Of a DNA stretch of 64,000 bases, positions 1 to 9,460 are shown piece by piece. A program made the position numbers and the translations under genes. The DNA comes from DATHBD01 sp035296325 (GTDB taxonomy: Bacteria > Actinomycetota > Actinomycetes > Mycobacteriales > Micromonosporaceae). Each line of letters opens with the position of its first letter. Positions within the stretch are counted from its first letter, which is position 1. The stretch is from the NCBI GenBank assembly GCA_035296325.1, contig DATHBD010000068.1, positions 1 through 64,000 on the forward strand. Direction: 5' to 3'. The notes beneath the pieces are model-generated. The model saw nothing but the letters and a program-made list of their open reading frames with translations. It ran no database searches and was not told the DNA's origin.

Positions 1-2
1 AC

Positions 3-983
3 CAGTTGCGGCCGCCGAAGGGGATCCTGCTGTACGGTCCGCCCGGGTGCGGCAAGACGCTGATCGCCAAGGCGGTCGCCGCGTCGCTGGCCAAGAAGGT
101 GACCGCCCGGACGGGCGAGGAGGGCAAGAGCTACTTCCTCAACATCAAGGGCCCCGAGCTGCTGAACAAGTACGTGGGCGAGACCGAGCGGCACATCCGG
201 CTGGTGTTCCAGCGGGCCCGGGAGAAGGCAAGCGAGGGCACCCCGGTCATCGTCTTCTTCGACGAGATGGACTCGCTGTTCCGCACCCGTGGCTCGGGCG
301 TGAGCTCTGACGTGGAGACGACGATCGTCCCGCAGCTGCTCAGCGAGATCGACGGCGTCGAGGGTCTCGAGAACGTCATCGTCATCGGCGCGTCCAACCG
401 CGAGGACATGATCGACCCGGCCATCCTGCGTCCCGGCCGGCTGGACGTGAAGATCAAGATCGAGCGGCCCGACGCCGAGGCGGCCAAGGACATCTTCGGC
501 AAGTACATCCGCACGGACCTGCCGCTGCACGCCGAGGACCTGGCCGAGCACGGCGGCAGCCGCGAGGCCGCCTGCGCCGCGATGATCCAGGCCACCGTCG
601 AGCGGATGTACTCCGACGACGAGACCAACCGGTTCCTGGAGGTCACGTACGCCAACGGCGACAAGGAGGTCCTGTACTTCAAGGACTTCAACTCCGGCGC
701 CATGATCCAGAATATCGTCGACCGTGGCAAGAAGATGGCGATCAAGGACTTCCTCTCCATCGGGCAGAAGGGCATGCGTCTGCAGCACCTGCTCGACTCG
801 TGCGTCGACGAGTTCCGGGAGAACGAGGATCTGCCCAACACCACGAACCCCGACGACTGGGCGCGCATCTCCGGCAAGAAGGGCGAGCGGATCGTGTACA
901 TCCGCACGCTCGTCTCCGGCGGCAAGGGCGCCGAAGCCGGCCGGTCGATCGAGACGGCCAGCAACACCGGTCAATACCTGTAG
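3..983 (+). CDS. mpa: Proteasome-associated AAA ATPase Mpa/ARC, 5'-truncated by window
   Basis: Hexameric AAA unfoldase that recognises pupylated proteins and threads them into the 20S proteasome. About 327 codons are present; the reading frame is open to the window edge, so the N-terminal coiled coil and OB domains lie upstream. The fragment opens in the AAA domain: Walker A GPPGCGKT, Walker B VIVFFDEMD, then a conserved second-region block NREDMIDPAILRPGRLD. The last residues are GQYL, the proteasome-docking C-terminus that inserts into the alpha-ring pockets in the mycobacterial homologue. dop, pup, prcB and prcA follow on the same strand, which fixes the identity. A very strong hairpin follows the stop codon. 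Confidence 0.97.
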   Translation, partial: QLRPPKGILLYGPPGCGKTLIAKAVAASLAKKVTARTGEEGKSYFLNIKGPELLNKYVGETERHIRLVFQRAREKASEGTPVIVFFDEMDSLFRTRGSGVSSDVETTIVPQLLSEIDGVEGLENVIVIGASNREDMIDPAILRPGRLDVKIKIERPDAEAAKDIFGKYIRTDLPLHAEDLAEHGGSREAACAAMIQATVERMYSDDETNRFLEVTYANGDKEVLYFKDFNSGAMIQNIVDRGKKMAIKDFLSIGQKGMRLQHLLDSCVDEFRENEDLPNTTNPDDWARISGKKGERIVYIRTLVSGGKGAEAGRSIETASNTGQYL

Positions 984-992
984 TTCGCGCAC

Positions 993-1043
993 GACAGCGG
1001 CAGGGCCCGGCACCCGGATGCGGTGGCGGGCCCTCCCGCTGTC
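993..1043 (+). terminator. Long inverted repeat after mpa, probable terminator
   Basis: Two 17-base arms (993-1009 and 1027-1043) match at 16 of 17 positions around a 17-base loop, beginning 10 bases after the mpa stop. There is no clear T-run, which is common for terminators in GC-rich actinomycetes. It probably separates mpa from dop. Confidence 0.7.
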
Positions 1044-1231
1044 GCTGGGGGCGGTGTGCCTGGCGGATGGGTTGACCACACGTGAAATGCCGGTCGCCCA
1101 TCGCGGTGTCCTGGGCCGTTGTACGTCTACGCTCGATGCATGACGCGAGCACCGGCACCGGGTGATCTGAGCATCACCGCTGAGCTGACGACCGTGCCGA
1201 GAGGCGACGCGAACAGGAGCGGGGTGGCGCG

Positions 1232-2749
1232 ATGACGGTCCGTCGGGTGATGGGTACCGAGATCGAGTACGGCGTCTCGGTGCCGGGGCAGCCGGGCGCC
1301 AACCCCATGGTGACGTCGTCGCAGGTGGTGAACGCATATGCTGCCCGGCCGGAGCTCGCCCGGGGCGGTCGGGCCCGCTGGGACTACGAGGAGGAGTCGC
1401 CGCTGCGCGACGCGCGTGGCTTCACCTACTCCGGCGCCCTCTACGACCCGTCCGAGGCGCTGGCTGACGAGGACCTCGGCCTGGCGAACGTGATACTGAC
1501 CAACGGCGCCCGGCTCTACGTGGACCACGCCCACCCGGAGTACTCGACGCCGGAGGTCACCAACCCCCGCGACGTGGTGCTCTGGGACAAGGCGGGGGAG
1601 CGGGTGATGGCCGAGGCGTCCCGCCGGGCCGCGACCATCCCGGGCACCCAGCCGATCCGGCTGTACAAGAACAACACTGACAACAAGGGTGCCAGCTACG
1701 GCGCGCACGAGAACTACCTCATGCGCCGGTCGACGCCGTTCGCTGACATCGTCAGTTACCTCACGCCGTTCTTCGTCACGCGGCAGATCGTCTGCGGCGC
1801 CGGCCGGGTCGGTATCGGCCAGGACGGTACGACCCCCGGGTTCCAGCTCTCCTCGCGCGCCGACTTCTTCGAAGTCGAGGTGGGGTTGGAGACGACCCTC
1901 AAGCGGCCGATCATCAACACCCGCGACGAGCCGCACGCCGACGCGGACAAGTACCGCCGGCTGCACGTCATCATCGGCGATGCGAACCTGTCGGAGATCT
2001 CCACCTACCTCAAGACCGGCACCACGTCGCTGATCCTGGCGATGATTGAGGACAAGGCGCTCACCGCCGATCTGGGCATCGCGGATCCGGTGAGCGAGTT
2101 GAAGGCGGTCAGCCACGACCCGACCCTGGCGCACCTGATCCGGCTGCGCGACGGTCGCCGGCTCACCGCGCTGGACCTGCAGTGGGCGTTCTACGAACGG
2201 GCCCACTCCTACGTGGACAGCCGGCAGGGCGCGGACGCCGACGAGATCACCCTGGACGTGCTGGCCCGGTGGGAGAGCGTGCTGGACCGGCTGGGCCGCG
2301 ACCCGATGGAGTGCGCGGGTGAACTCGACTGGGTCGCCAAGCTGCGGCTGCTCGAGGGGTACCGGGATCGGGAGAACCTCGGCTGGGCGTCGCCCAAGCT
2401 GCAACTGGTCGACCTGCAGTACGCCGACGTGCGGCCGGAGAAGGGTCTGTACCACCGCCTGGTGGCCCGTGGGGCGATGGCCACGCTGTTCGACGAGGAG
2501 GAGGTGCGTCGCGCCATGGTGGAGCCGCCGGAGGACACCCGGGCGTACTTCCGTGGCCGGTGCCTGGCCCAGTACGCGGCAGAGGTGGTCGCCGCGAGCT
2601 GGGACTCGGTGATCTTCGACGTGGGGCGGGAGTCCCTGGTGCGGGTGCCGATGATGGAGCCGGAGCGGGGCACGAAGCGACATGTCGGGGCGCTGTTCGA
2701 CCGGTGTCCGAGCGCGAAGGATCTGCTTGAAGTGATCACCGCCGGGTAA
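1232..2749 (+). CDS. dop: Pup deamidase/depupylase Dop
   Basis: ATP-dependent amidohydrolase of the glutamine-synthetase-like fold. It deamidates the C-terminal Gln of Pup to Glu and removes Pup from substrates. The 505-residue protein begins with the Dop/PafA signature GTEIEYGVS (residues 8-16). The block LTNGARLYVDHAHPEY contains Asp98, equivalent to the nucleophilic Asp of the family. A later block, RPIINTRDEPHADAD, is shared with PafA. The start at 1232 follows an AGGAGCGGGG ribosome-binding site. The gene is immediately upstream of pup, and Dop is needed here because this Pup ends in Gln rather than Glu. A 41-bp stretch is identical to pafA (see findings). Confidence 0.97.
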   Translation: MTVRRVMGTEIEYGVSVPGQPGANPMVTSSQVVNAYAARPELARGGRARWDYEEESPLRDARGFTYSGALYDPSEALADEDLGLANVILTNGARLYVDHAHPEYSTPEVTNPRDVVLWDKAGERVMAEASRRAATIPGTQPIRLYKNNTDNKGASYGAHENYLMRRSTPFADIVSYLTPFFVTRQIVCGAGRVGIGQDGTTPGFQLSSRADFFEVEVGLETTLKRPIINTRDEPHADADKYRRLHVIIGDANLSEISTYLKTGTTSLILAMIEDKALTADLGIADPVSELKAVSHDPTLAHLIRLRDGRRLTALDLQWAFYERAHSYVDSRQGADADEITLDVLARWESVLDRLGRDPMECAGELDWVAKLRLLEGYRDRENLGWASPKLQLVDLQYADVRPEKGLYHRLVARGAMATLFDEEEVRRAMVEPPEDTRAYFRGRCLAQYAAEVVAASWDSVIFDVGRESLVRVPMMEPERGTKRHVGALFDRCPSAKDLLEVITAG

Positions 2750-2801
2750 CGTCACACCGGCGCGATACCTTGGCACCACGCGGAGCGTGAAGGAGGCTGG
2801 C

Positions 2802-3020
2802 ATGGCAACCCGTGACACCGGTGGGCAGTCGCAGTCGGGCAGGTCCCGGCGGGACGAGGAGATCGAGCAGGCGCCGGTCCCCGAGGCCAGTGCCGAGACC
2901 GCTGAGCGCCACGAGCAGCTCACCGAGGAAGTCGACGATCTTCTGGACGAGATCGACTCGGTCCTGGAAGAGAACGCGGAGGAGTTCGTGCGGGGCTACG
3001 TTCAGAAGGGCGGGCAGTAG
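2802..3020 (+). CDS. pup: Prokaryotic ubiquitin-like protein Pup (GGQ form)
   Basis: Small intrinsically disordered protein tag ligated to substrate lysines. This 72-residue version has a Gly/Ser/Arg-rich N-terminus and an acidic helical C-terminal half (EEVDDLLDEIDSVLEENAEEF) that binds the Mpa coiled coil, and ends in GGQ, the form needing deamidation by Dop. The ATG at 2802 was chosen because GAAGGAGG lies just upstream; an in-frame GTG at 2787 would add five residues but destroys the spacing. It lies 52 bases after dop. Confidence 0.97.
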   Translation: MATRDTGGQSQSGRSRRDEEIEQAPVPEASAETAERHEQLTEEVDDLLDEIDSVLEENAEEFVRGYVQKGGQ

Positions 3021-3114
3021 GCGCGGGCTTCACTGCCGCGCACTGCGGTGCCGCCGGGCGGACCGGCCGTAACCGGCGGCATGACCTTGCACCGCGAGCA
3101 TCGGGCGTGGGGCG

Positions 3115-3120
3115 TATTGT
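3115..3120 (+). promoter_or_regulatory. Possible -10 box (TATTGT) ahead of prcB
   Basis: The 163-bp gap between pup and prcB contains TATTGT, about 64 bases upstream of the prcB start, without a clear -35. It may give the proteasome core genes their own promoter. Confidence 0.3.
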
Positions 3121-3183
3121 GTTCCAACCGGTCAACTGCATGCATTCGATCAGTTCCGTGATCGGCTACCAGAAGGGAACCAC

Positions 3184-4023
3184 GTGGCAGCGGGTCTCGA
3201 CTCCTCCGGACGCCTCCCCGCCGTGTTCACCATGGCCGGGAATTCGTCCTTCACGGACTTCCTGAAGTTGGCCGCCCCCGACCTGCTCCCCGGCCGCCGA
3301 CCGCTGCCGCCGGGTGTCGCGGCCGATCTCGCGCCGCACGCCACCACCATCGTCGCGATCGCAAGCGCCGAGGGCGTGGTCATGGCGGGCGACCGGCGGG
3401 CGACCATGGGCAACCTCATCGCCAGTCGGGACATCGAGAAGGTGTTCGCCGCGGACGCCTACTCCCTCGTGGGCATCGCCGGCACCGCAGGCGTCGGCAT
3501 CGAGCTGATGCGCCTGTTCCAGGTGGAGCTCGAGCACTACGAGAAGATCGAGGGCACCATGCTCTCGCTGGACGGCAAGGCCAACCGCCTGGCGACGATG
3601 ATCCGCAACAATCTCGGTGCGGCGATGCAGGGTCTGGCCGTGATTCCGTTGTTCGCCGGCTTCGACCTGGACGCGGCGCAGTCGGCCGGGGCCGGACGGA
3701 TCTTCAGTTTCGACGTCGCCGGCGGCCTCTACGAGGAGACCGGATACGACGCCATCGGGTCGGGCTCGCTGTTCGCCAAGTCCGCCCTCAAGAAGCGGTT
3801 CCGGCCCGGCCAGCCGACCGACGAGATCGTGCGTCTCGCCGTGGAGGCGCTGTACGACGCGGCCGACGACGACACGGCCACCGGTGGCCCGGACCTCACC
3901 CGGGGGATCTTTCCGGTGGTGATGACCGCTGGCCCGGAGGGCACCCGCAAGCTGACCGACGAGGAGACCGCCGCGGTCGCTCAGGACGTGGTGGCCCGGC
4001 GGATGGAGAACCCGGGCGGCTGA
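3184..4023 (+). CDS. prcB: 20S proteasome beta subunit PrcB
   Basis: Catalytic subunit of the bacterial 20S proteasome, an N-terminal nucleophile threonine protease. The 279-residue precursor carries a propeptide of 53 residues; the mature enzyme starts at Thr54 in the motif HA/TTIVAIAS, and the conserved block MAGDRRATMGN follows. The length is typical for actinobacterial PrcB. The GTG start at 3184 is preceded by AGAAGGGA. prcA lies 47 bases downstream on the same strand. Confidence 0.97.
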   Translation: MAAGLDSSGRLPAVFTMAGNSSFTDFLKLAAPDLLPGRRPLPPGVAADLAPHATTIVAIASAEGVVMAGDRRATMGNLIASRDIEKVFAADAYSLVGIAGTAGVGIELMRLFQVELEHYEKIEGTMLSLDGKANRLATMIRNNLGAAMQGLAVIPLFAGFDLDAAQSAGAGRIFSFDVAGGLYEETGYDAIGSGSLFAKSALKKRFRPGQPTDEIVRLAVEALYDAADDDTATGGPDLTRGIFPVVMTAGPEGTRKLTDEETAAVAQDVVARRMENPGG

Positions 4024-4070
4024 ACCCGCGCACCCGCCCACACGCCGACCAACGAAGGGAACGCACCGCC

Positions 4071-4988
4071 GTGGCCATGCAGTTCTACGCCTCACCCGAG
4101 CAGATCATGCGGGACCGCTCCGAGTACGCCCGGAAGGGCATCGGGCGCGGGCGCAGCGTGGTGGTGCTGACCTACGACGGCGGCGTGCTGTTCGTGGCGG
4201 AGAACGCGTCTACCGCGCTGCACAAGGTCAGCGAGATCTACGACCGGATCGGATTCGCCGCGGTCGGCCGGTACAACGAGTTCGACAACCTGCGCACCGG
4301 CGGGGTGCGGCTCGCGGACATGCACGGGTACTCCTACGACCGCCGCGACGTCACCGGCCGCCAGATCGCCAACGCGTACGCCCGTACGCTCGGCGCCATC
4401 TTCACGGAGTCCCCGAAGCCGTACGAGGTGGAGGTCTGCGTCGCCGAGGTCGGCGCCACCCCGCCGGCGGACGAGTTGTACCGGCTGAGCTACGACGGGT
4501 CGGTCCAGGAGGAACCCGGGGTGGTGGCGATGGGCGGCCAGGCCGAGTCGATCTCCGGAGGGCTGCGCACCGCGCACCGGGCCGACATGACCCTCTCCGA
4601 GGTGCTGAAGCTCGCGGTGGACGCGTTGGCGAGCGTGGGTGGCGACGCGGGTAAGCCGCGCCAGATCGCGGCCAGCCAACTCGAGGTGGCGGTGCTGGAC
4701 CGGGTTCGGCCGGGACGCAAGTTCCGTCGGATCACCGGGTTGGCGCTGACCACACTGCTCAACGGGAGCGGACTGGCCGTGCCGGACACGACGTCACCGG
4801 ACGAGGACGCCGCGGCGGAGGAGAAGGAGGCCACGCCGCGCCGCCCCGCCCCGCCGAGCGCCGAAGGCACGACGCACTCACCCGGCCTGCGACCGCCGCC
4901 GACGACGCCCCACCCCGCACCGGCTGCCGAGGACGCACCGGCGCAAGCCCCATCCGACGGTGAGGTCACCCCCAAGAGTGACGGGTAG
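4071..4988 (+). CDS. prcA: 20S proteasome alpha subunit PrcA
   Basis: Forms the outer rings and gated pore of the 20S particle and receives the C-terminus of Mpa. The 305-residue protein starts MAMQFYASPEQIMRDRSEYARKGIGRGR, the N-terminal gate region typical of bacterial alpha subunits. Compared with the usual length of about 250 residues it has a long Pro/Ala/Glu-rich, probably disordered tail from about residue 240. The GTG start at 4071 has AAGGGAACG upstream; the ATG two codons later is an alternative. It is the last proteasome core gene before the glycan island. Confidence 0.96.
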   Translation: MAMQFYASPEQIMRDRSEYARKGIGRGRSVVVLTYDGGVLFVAENASTALHKVSEIYDRIGFAAVGRYNEFDNLRTGGVRLADMHGYSYDRRDVTGRQIANAYARTLGAIFTESPKPYEVEVCVAEVGATPPADELYRLSYDGSVQEEPGVVAMGGQAESISGGLRTAHRADMTLSEVLKLAVDALASVGGDAGKPRQIAASQLEVAVLDRVRPGRKFRRITGLALTTLLNGSGLAVPDTTSPDEDAAAEEKEATPRRPAPPSAEGTTHSPGLRPPPTTPHPAPAAEDAPAQAPSDGEVTPKSDG

Positions 4989-4996
4989 CCGGTAGG

Positions 4997-5012
4997 GCGG
5001 CGGCTCCGCCGC
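4997..5012 (+). terminator. Short GC hairpin after prcA
   Basis: GCGGCG-GCTC-CGCCGC begins 9 bases after the prcA stop codon. It has a 6-bp stem and 4-base loop with no T-run, and is a plausible weak terminator closing the proteasome core operon. Confidence 0.4.
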
Positions 5013-5042
5013 GCGACGCCGGAGCGGAGCGGGCGCGCTGGC

Positions 5043-5048
5043 TACTGT
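5043..5048 (+). promoter_or_regulatory. -10 box TACTGT of a leaderless-type promoter
   Basis: TACTGT ends 6 bases before the ATG at 5055, and no Shine-Dalgarno sequence is present. Transcription would start at or next to the start codon. Confidence 0.55.
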
Positions 5049-5054
5049 GGCCCG

Positions 5055-6368
5055 ATGCCACCGCCGCCGAACGTACGGGAACGGTACGGCCCGTCGGTGC
5101 TGATGGGTGCCGGTCTCGTGGTCGTGGGTCTGGCCGGGTACGCCTTCGTGGCGCTCACCGCACGGACGCTGCCGGTGGCCGACGCGGCGGCACTGACCGC
5201 GCTCTACTTCCTGGTGAACACCGTGGGCCCCGGCGTGTTCAACGGCCTCGAGCAGGAAACGAGCCGGGCGAGCAGCGCCGCCCGGGCGCTCGGCGAGGCG
5301 CTGGGGCCGGTGATCCGCCGGGCACTGCGGACCGGCCTGGTCCTGCTCGTCGGCCTGCTGCTGATGATCGTCGCGGTCGGGCCGGTGCTGGTCACCCGGG
5401 TGCTGTACGGGCACTGGGCACTCCTCGGCGCGGTGGCCCTGAGCGCAGTCGCGGCGCTGGGATCGAACCTGGTTCGCGGCCTGCTCGCCGGCGCGCAGGC
5501 GTTCACCGGCTACGGCATCTCGCTCGCCGTGGAGGGTCTGGTCCGGCTGGTTCCGTGCGTGGTGATCGCGACGAGCGGCGTGGCCAGCGCCTGGCTCTAC
5601 GGCCTCGTCTACGCCGGCGCACAGCTGTTCGCCGCGGCCGCCGGAGCGCTCTTCCTGCGCCGGCGCCCGCGCGCCGGCGGGCCGGTCCGGCCAGCGGCCG
5701 CGCCGGGGGGTGCGGCCAGCGGTCTCCTGGTCCGCGGGGTCCTGCTCCTGGTCCTTGCCAGCCTGCTCATTCAACTTGTCCAGAATTTGATTCCGATGGC
5801 TGTCAACGCGCGGATGGTGGGGGACAAGGCGGTGGCGCTGGCGTTCGGGCAGGCGTTCATCCTGGTCCGGTCGCCGGTGCTGGTCTTCGCTCCGGTGCAG
5901 GCGATGCTGTTGCCGGCGCTCACCGCCGCGGTGACCCGCCGGGACTTCGCATTCGTCCGGCGCCGGGTCGGGTTGATCCTGGCCCTGGTGGCGGGCGTCG
6001 GCACGGCCGGCACGCTGTTCTTCCTCGCCGCCGGCCCGGAGGTGCTCCGCCTGATGAACGCCCCGGTGTCGCTGCCCCGCTGGATGCTGGCGGTGCTCGG
6101 GCTCGGCACGATGGTCATGATGGCTGTCAACTCTGTGCAGCCCGCACTGCTCGCGTTCGAACGACATCGATACATCACGATCGCCTGGCTCGCCGGCGTG
6201 GTGAGCATGGTCGGGCTGCTGGCCTTGCCGACGTACCCGGTGCACGCTGCCCTGCTGGCCTCGGTGGCCAGCCCGGCAGTGGTGCTCGCCATCCTGGCGG
6301 TCGGGCTGGCCGGTCCGCTGCGGTCCGGGACGATGCAGCCCGGCGAGCCGGCCACCGCTATGGCCTGA
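5055..6368 (+). CDS. Polysaccharide flippase-like membrane protein (MOP superfamily), copy 1
   Basis: The 437-residue protein is almost entirely hydrophobic, with roughly twelve membrane segments, and resembles Wzx/MATE-type exporters that flip lipid-linked sugars. It shares blocks with the second flippase at 19761-21176: YFLVNTVGPGVFNGLEQET against YFLVTTVVLGVCLGLEQAT, and LVRGLLAGAQ against LVRGMLAGAQ. They are therefore paralogues. It is the first gene after prcA and marks the left end of the glycan island. The start follows a -10 box by 6 bases. Substrate is unknown. Confidence 0.75.
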   Translation: MPPPPNVRERYGPSVLMGAGLVVVGLAGYAFVALTARTLPVADAAALTALYFLVNTVGPGVFNGLEQETSRASSAARALGEALGPVIRRALRTGLVLLVGLLLMIVAVGPVLVTRVLYGHWALLGAVALSAVAALGSNLVRGLLAGAQAFTGYGISLAVEGLVRLVPCVVIATSGVASAWLYGLVYAGAQLFAAAAGALFLRRRPRAGGPVRPAAAPGGAASGLLVRGVLLLVLASLLIQLVQNLIPMAVNARMVGDKAVALAFGQAFILVRSPVLVFAPVQAMLLPALTAAVTRRDFAFVRRRVGLILALVAGVGTAGTLFFLAAGPEVLRLMNAPVSLPRWMLAVLGLGTMVMMAVNSVQPALLAFERHRYITIAWLAGVVSMVGLLALPTYPVHAALLASVASPAVVLAILAVGLAGPLRSGTMQPGEPATAMA

Positions 6369-6404
6369 CCGGCCGGCGGCCCGCCCTGGCCGGGTGCGCC
6401 GGTC

Positions 6405-7349
6405 TCAGTCGGGGCCGTGCGTGCCGCGCCGGCGGAACCGTCGGGCGTCCGGCGCGGGCAGAAACCGCCGGTCGGTGCGACCGCGGATGCCGTCCCGGAC
6501 ACCCGACCACATCGCGTCGAGGCGCGGCCGCCTGGGACGCTCGTACAGCGCGGTCAACAGGACCCACCGGAAGATGATCATCATCCAGATCATGCACCAG
6601 GCCGGCGTGAACCGGAAGTTCTCCCGGACCAGGAGCACGCTGTTGCGCGCCACCCAGTACAGCCGCCAGGTGGGGTGGTGGGTGACCCGCACCGATCCGG
6701 TGAGGAACCGGTGGGCCCGGGTGTTGCCCAGGGTGTGCGGCAGCCGGACGCGCCTGTCCTGCACGATGCGGCTGCCGGTGCGGCGCAGCCGCAGGCAGAA
6801 GTCGAGGTCGACGCAGTCCACGAAGAAGTCCTCGCGGAACCCGCCGAGCTGGTCGAGCAGAGCGCGGCGGACCACCATGCCGGACGCGATGATGGCGTCC
6901 CGATCAGCGACCTCACGCCGGAACGTGGTCCGCGGATCGATGAAGCTGCCGTGCGCCTCGTCCCAGGGCGCCGGGCCGACCGCGCCAATGGTGGGATCGG
7001 CGAGGTGGGCGGTCAGCCGGTGGACGGCGTCGTCCACCAGGACCGAGTCCTGGTCGAGCAGCAGCACCGCGTCGGTCTGGCTGCTCAGCTCGCGAAGACC
7101 CAGGTTGAGCGCGCCGGCGAGACCGAGATTGTGGCCGGGTCGGAGCACCCTGACCCGGTCGGGGAGCTGGCCACGAAGCAGGTCCGCGCCGCCGGGAGTG
7201 TTGTCCACGACCAGAACGGCGGCGCACGCGGAGCCGGCCGCCTCCAGGACCCGCAACACCTCGGGCTGCGGATGGAACGCGGTGGCGATGGCGGTGACGT
7301 GCCTCGGGGCGGAACCGTCGCCGCCCGGGCTTCGTTGCTCAGTCGACAC
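6405..7349 (-). CDS. GT2 family glycosyltransferase (rhamnosyltransferase-like)
   Basis: Cytoplasmic transferase of GT-A fold, 314 residues. The N-terminus has the nucleotide-sugar fold (VTAIATAFHPQPEVL, then VLVVDNTPGG at residues 45-54), and DQDS at residues 99-102 is the metal/sugar-nucleotide motif typical of rhamnosyl and related transferases. The C-terminal part contains hydrophobic segments. The GTG start overlaps the end of the upstream membrane protein gene by 11 bases, so it is the last gene of a long minus-strand operon running from 14604. Rhamnose as donor is an inference from the rml genes in the same island. Confidence 0.8.
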   Translation of the reverse strand: MSTEQRSPGGDGSAPRHVTAIATAFHPQPEVLRVLEAAGSACAAVLVVDNTPGGADLLRGQLPDRVRVLRPGHNLGLAGALNLGLRELSSQTDAVLLLDQDSVLVDDAVHRLTAHLADPTIGAVGPAPWDEAHGSFIDPRTTFRREVADRDAIIASGMVVRRALLDQLGGFREDFFVDCVDLDFCLRLRRTGSRIVQDRRVRLPHTLGNTRAHRFLTGSVRVTHHPTWRLYWVARNSVLLVRENFRFTPAWCMIWMMIIFRWVLLTALYERPRRPRLDAMWSGVRDGIRGRTDRRFLPAPDARRFRRRGTHGPD

Positions 7350-9372
7350 AGGCGGTGATCCGATACAACTTCATGTCGTCCTGGGAGGCGACCAGCTCGA
7401 AGCCTCGCCGGTCACCTGGATCGACGATGCCGGGGTAGTGTCTGATCCGCCGGTCCCCACGCCAGAACTGCAGCCGGCCGACCATCAGGTAACGGACGCC
7501 GAGCTGATCGGCGGCCCGGCACACCTCCGGGTCGCTGGCCGCGTTGACCAGGTGGTCCGCGAGGTACGCCTGCTGGCGGCTGGTGACCAGGAACAGATGC
7601 GGGAACAGCGGTTTCCGGCCGGCCAGCGCCCAGACCAGGGCGCTGCCGTCCCACGGGTTGTTGGCGATTACGGCACCGCGGGGCACCTCGTCCCTGATCC
7701 GGGTCAGGAACTGTCGCTCGCCGGGATCCACCAGCACGTCGGCGTCCGGATCCGCCTCGATGGTGTAGGTGGAGGCGACCATCGCAGCGTGCTGATCGAG
7801 GTGGAAGGCGCCGGTGCAGAGCATGAGCAGCAGGGTGAGGGCGACGGTCACGCCGGTGCCGGAGCCCACCACGCTGAGGCCGACGCGCCGGTGGCTGGCC
7901 GCCGCCCCGGTGGCGGCGGCCGCCTCGGTGCCCGGCTCGGCGGCGAACCTTCGACGGCGCAGCCCGGTCTGGACCCAACCCGCGATCAGCAGGACCCCGC
8001 ACACCGCGACCGGCACGGTGACGATCGGCAGCATCGCGGCCAGCCGGTACGAGTCGTTGTACCAGTAACCGGTGAACTTCTGGGTGGACGGCTCGTTCAC
8101 CGATGCGGTCATGGTGTAGAGCGCACCGGCGAGCACGAATCCCGCGACCAGCCAGCGCCGGCGCGGCACCATCCAGGCGGCCACAGAGCCAACGAGCACC
8201 ACCGCGGACAGCGCCCACAGTGGGCTGCGATGGTTCGGTGCGTGCAGGAGTACCTCGCCGATGGCTTGCGCGGGGGTCTCGAACGGCGCCCAGTAGAACT
8301 GTCGGACACCGGCGAACACCGGCGTGGTGGCGGCCCACCACCACAGCAGACCGCAGGTGGCCAGGAAGCCGGCCATCTCCGCGGCGGCGCGGTTCGCCCG
8401 CCGGACTCGGCGCAGCCGCCGGGCCCGCCGCAGTACGCCGGCACCGACCAGGAACGCGGCGACCGCGCCGAGGCTGAACAGGGCGTTGGGGTGCGTCACG
8501 GCGACCGTGCCGAGCGCCACCGGCCACAGGATCCAGGCGCGGGCTCGACCGATCACGTCGTCCTCGGCGAGGCCGGTGATGGACAGCAGGATCGCCAACG
8601 CAATCGGCACCAGGCTCAGGCCCAGCGCGTTGGGCCAGAGCACACCGAACCAGAGCAGCCCCCACGGGAACGAGGCGAAGGCGATGCTCAGTACCCCGGT
8701 GATCGCCATCGCCGCCACCGATCGCCCGACGATCTGGCGGACCAGCAGCACGCAGGCTGCCGGCCAGACCAGCACCGCCGTGGCGCCGGCAACGACGTTC
8801 GCCGCGACCGGAATGGTGGTCCCGGTCGCCATCACCACCAGGGACGCCACGTCGTGCCAGGTCGCCGGGTAGAAGCTCGGCGGCAGGACAGCGTTGCCGA
8901 GGCTGCCGACGGTCAACGGGGACGCATCGCGACTGTCCAGGATGTGCGCGATCGCGCTGTAGTGGAAGACCGCGTCGAAGGTCTGCGAGAGCGCGGCCGG
9001 ATGCCGGAACCCCAGGACCACGGTCAGCGTGCCGAGCACCAGGACGGGGAGCATGCCGAGCGCGGCCGCCGCCGTCACCGCTGGGGGATCGGTGACCGGA
9101 TCCGCCCGCAACCAACGGCGCAGCACCGCGGCGAGCAGCGCCGCGAAGGCGGACCCGACCAGGGCGACCGCCGGGGGCAGGTAGGCCGACCACGCGATGC
9201 CCAGCGCGGTGCTGAGGACCGCCGTGGTGAGGATGACCGCGAGCGACAGCAGCGGTGCGGTGCTCCAGGCCGCGATGCCGCGCAGTCCGAGCAGACCGGC
9301 GATCAGCAACCCGGGCAGGAACAACCACGCCGCACCGGTCAGCGCGACGGGTGCCGCGTCCAGCCAGGTCAT
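7339..9372 (-). CDS. Large multi-pass membrane protein (DUF6541-like), copy 1
   Basis: The 677-residue protein has about a dozen or more membrane segments followed by a soluble C-terminal portion (for example RGAVIANNPWDGSALVWALAG), an architecture reminiscent of GT-C type membrane glycosyltransferases; I did not find a definite catalytic motif. A paralogue lies at 21225-23219, sharing FLPGLL/WVPGTA-type N-termini and a similar tail ending in a predicted beta-rich segment. The ATG at 9372 was chosen because GGAAGG precedes it at good spacing; extending upstream to 9519 would overlap the neighbouring gene with a low-complexity Arg/Pro sequence. Confidence 0.75.
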   Translation of the reverse strand: MTWLDAAPVALTGAAWLFLPGLLIAGLLGLRGIAAWSTAPLLSLAVILTTAVLSTALGIAWSAYLPPAVALVGSAFAALLAAVLRRWLRADPVTDPPAVTAAAALGMLPVLVLGTLTVVLGFRHPAALSQTFDAVFHYSAIAHILDSRDASPLTVGSLGNAVLPPSFYPATWHDVASLVVMATGTTIPVAANVVAGATAVLVWPAACVLLVRQIVGRSVAAMAITGVLSIAFASFPWGLLWFGVLWPNALGLSLVPIALAILLSITGLAEDDVIGRARAWILWPVALGTVAVTHPNALFSLGAVAAFLVGAGVLRRARRLRRVRRANRAAAEMAGFLATCGLLWWWAATTPVFAGVRQFYWAPFETPAQAIGEVLLHAPNHRSPLWALSAVVLVGSVAAWMVPRRRWLVAGFVLAGALYTMTASVNEPSTQKFTGYWYNDSYRLAAMLPIVTVPVAVCGVLLIAGWVQTGLRRRRFAAEPGTEAAAATGAAASHRRVGLSVVGSGTGVTVALTLLLMLCTGAFHLDQHAAMVASTYTIEADPDADVLVDPGERQFLTRIRDEVPRGAVIANNPWDGSALVWALAGRKPLFPHLFLVTSRQQAYLADHLVNAASDPEVCRAADQLGVRYLMVGRLQFWRGDRRIRHYPGIVDPGDRRGFELVASQDDMKLYRITACVD

Positions 9373-9460
9373 CGACTCGTGCGCCTTCCGGATAGGGGTA
9401 CCGTCCGCGGCCTCGCCCGTCGGTTGCGGGCGGTGCGTCGGTCGTCGGCGGTGCCGCCCA

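Noticed and set aside
1140..1235. 31-codon frame just before dop overlapping its start
   Set aside because: No ribosome-binding site, no conservation evidence; the dop start has its own AGGAG.
1127..2923. Long open frame on the minus strand opposite dop
   Set aside because: Arg/His-rich, low-complexity translation typical of antisense frames in very GC-rich DNA; dop on the plus strand is a clear match.
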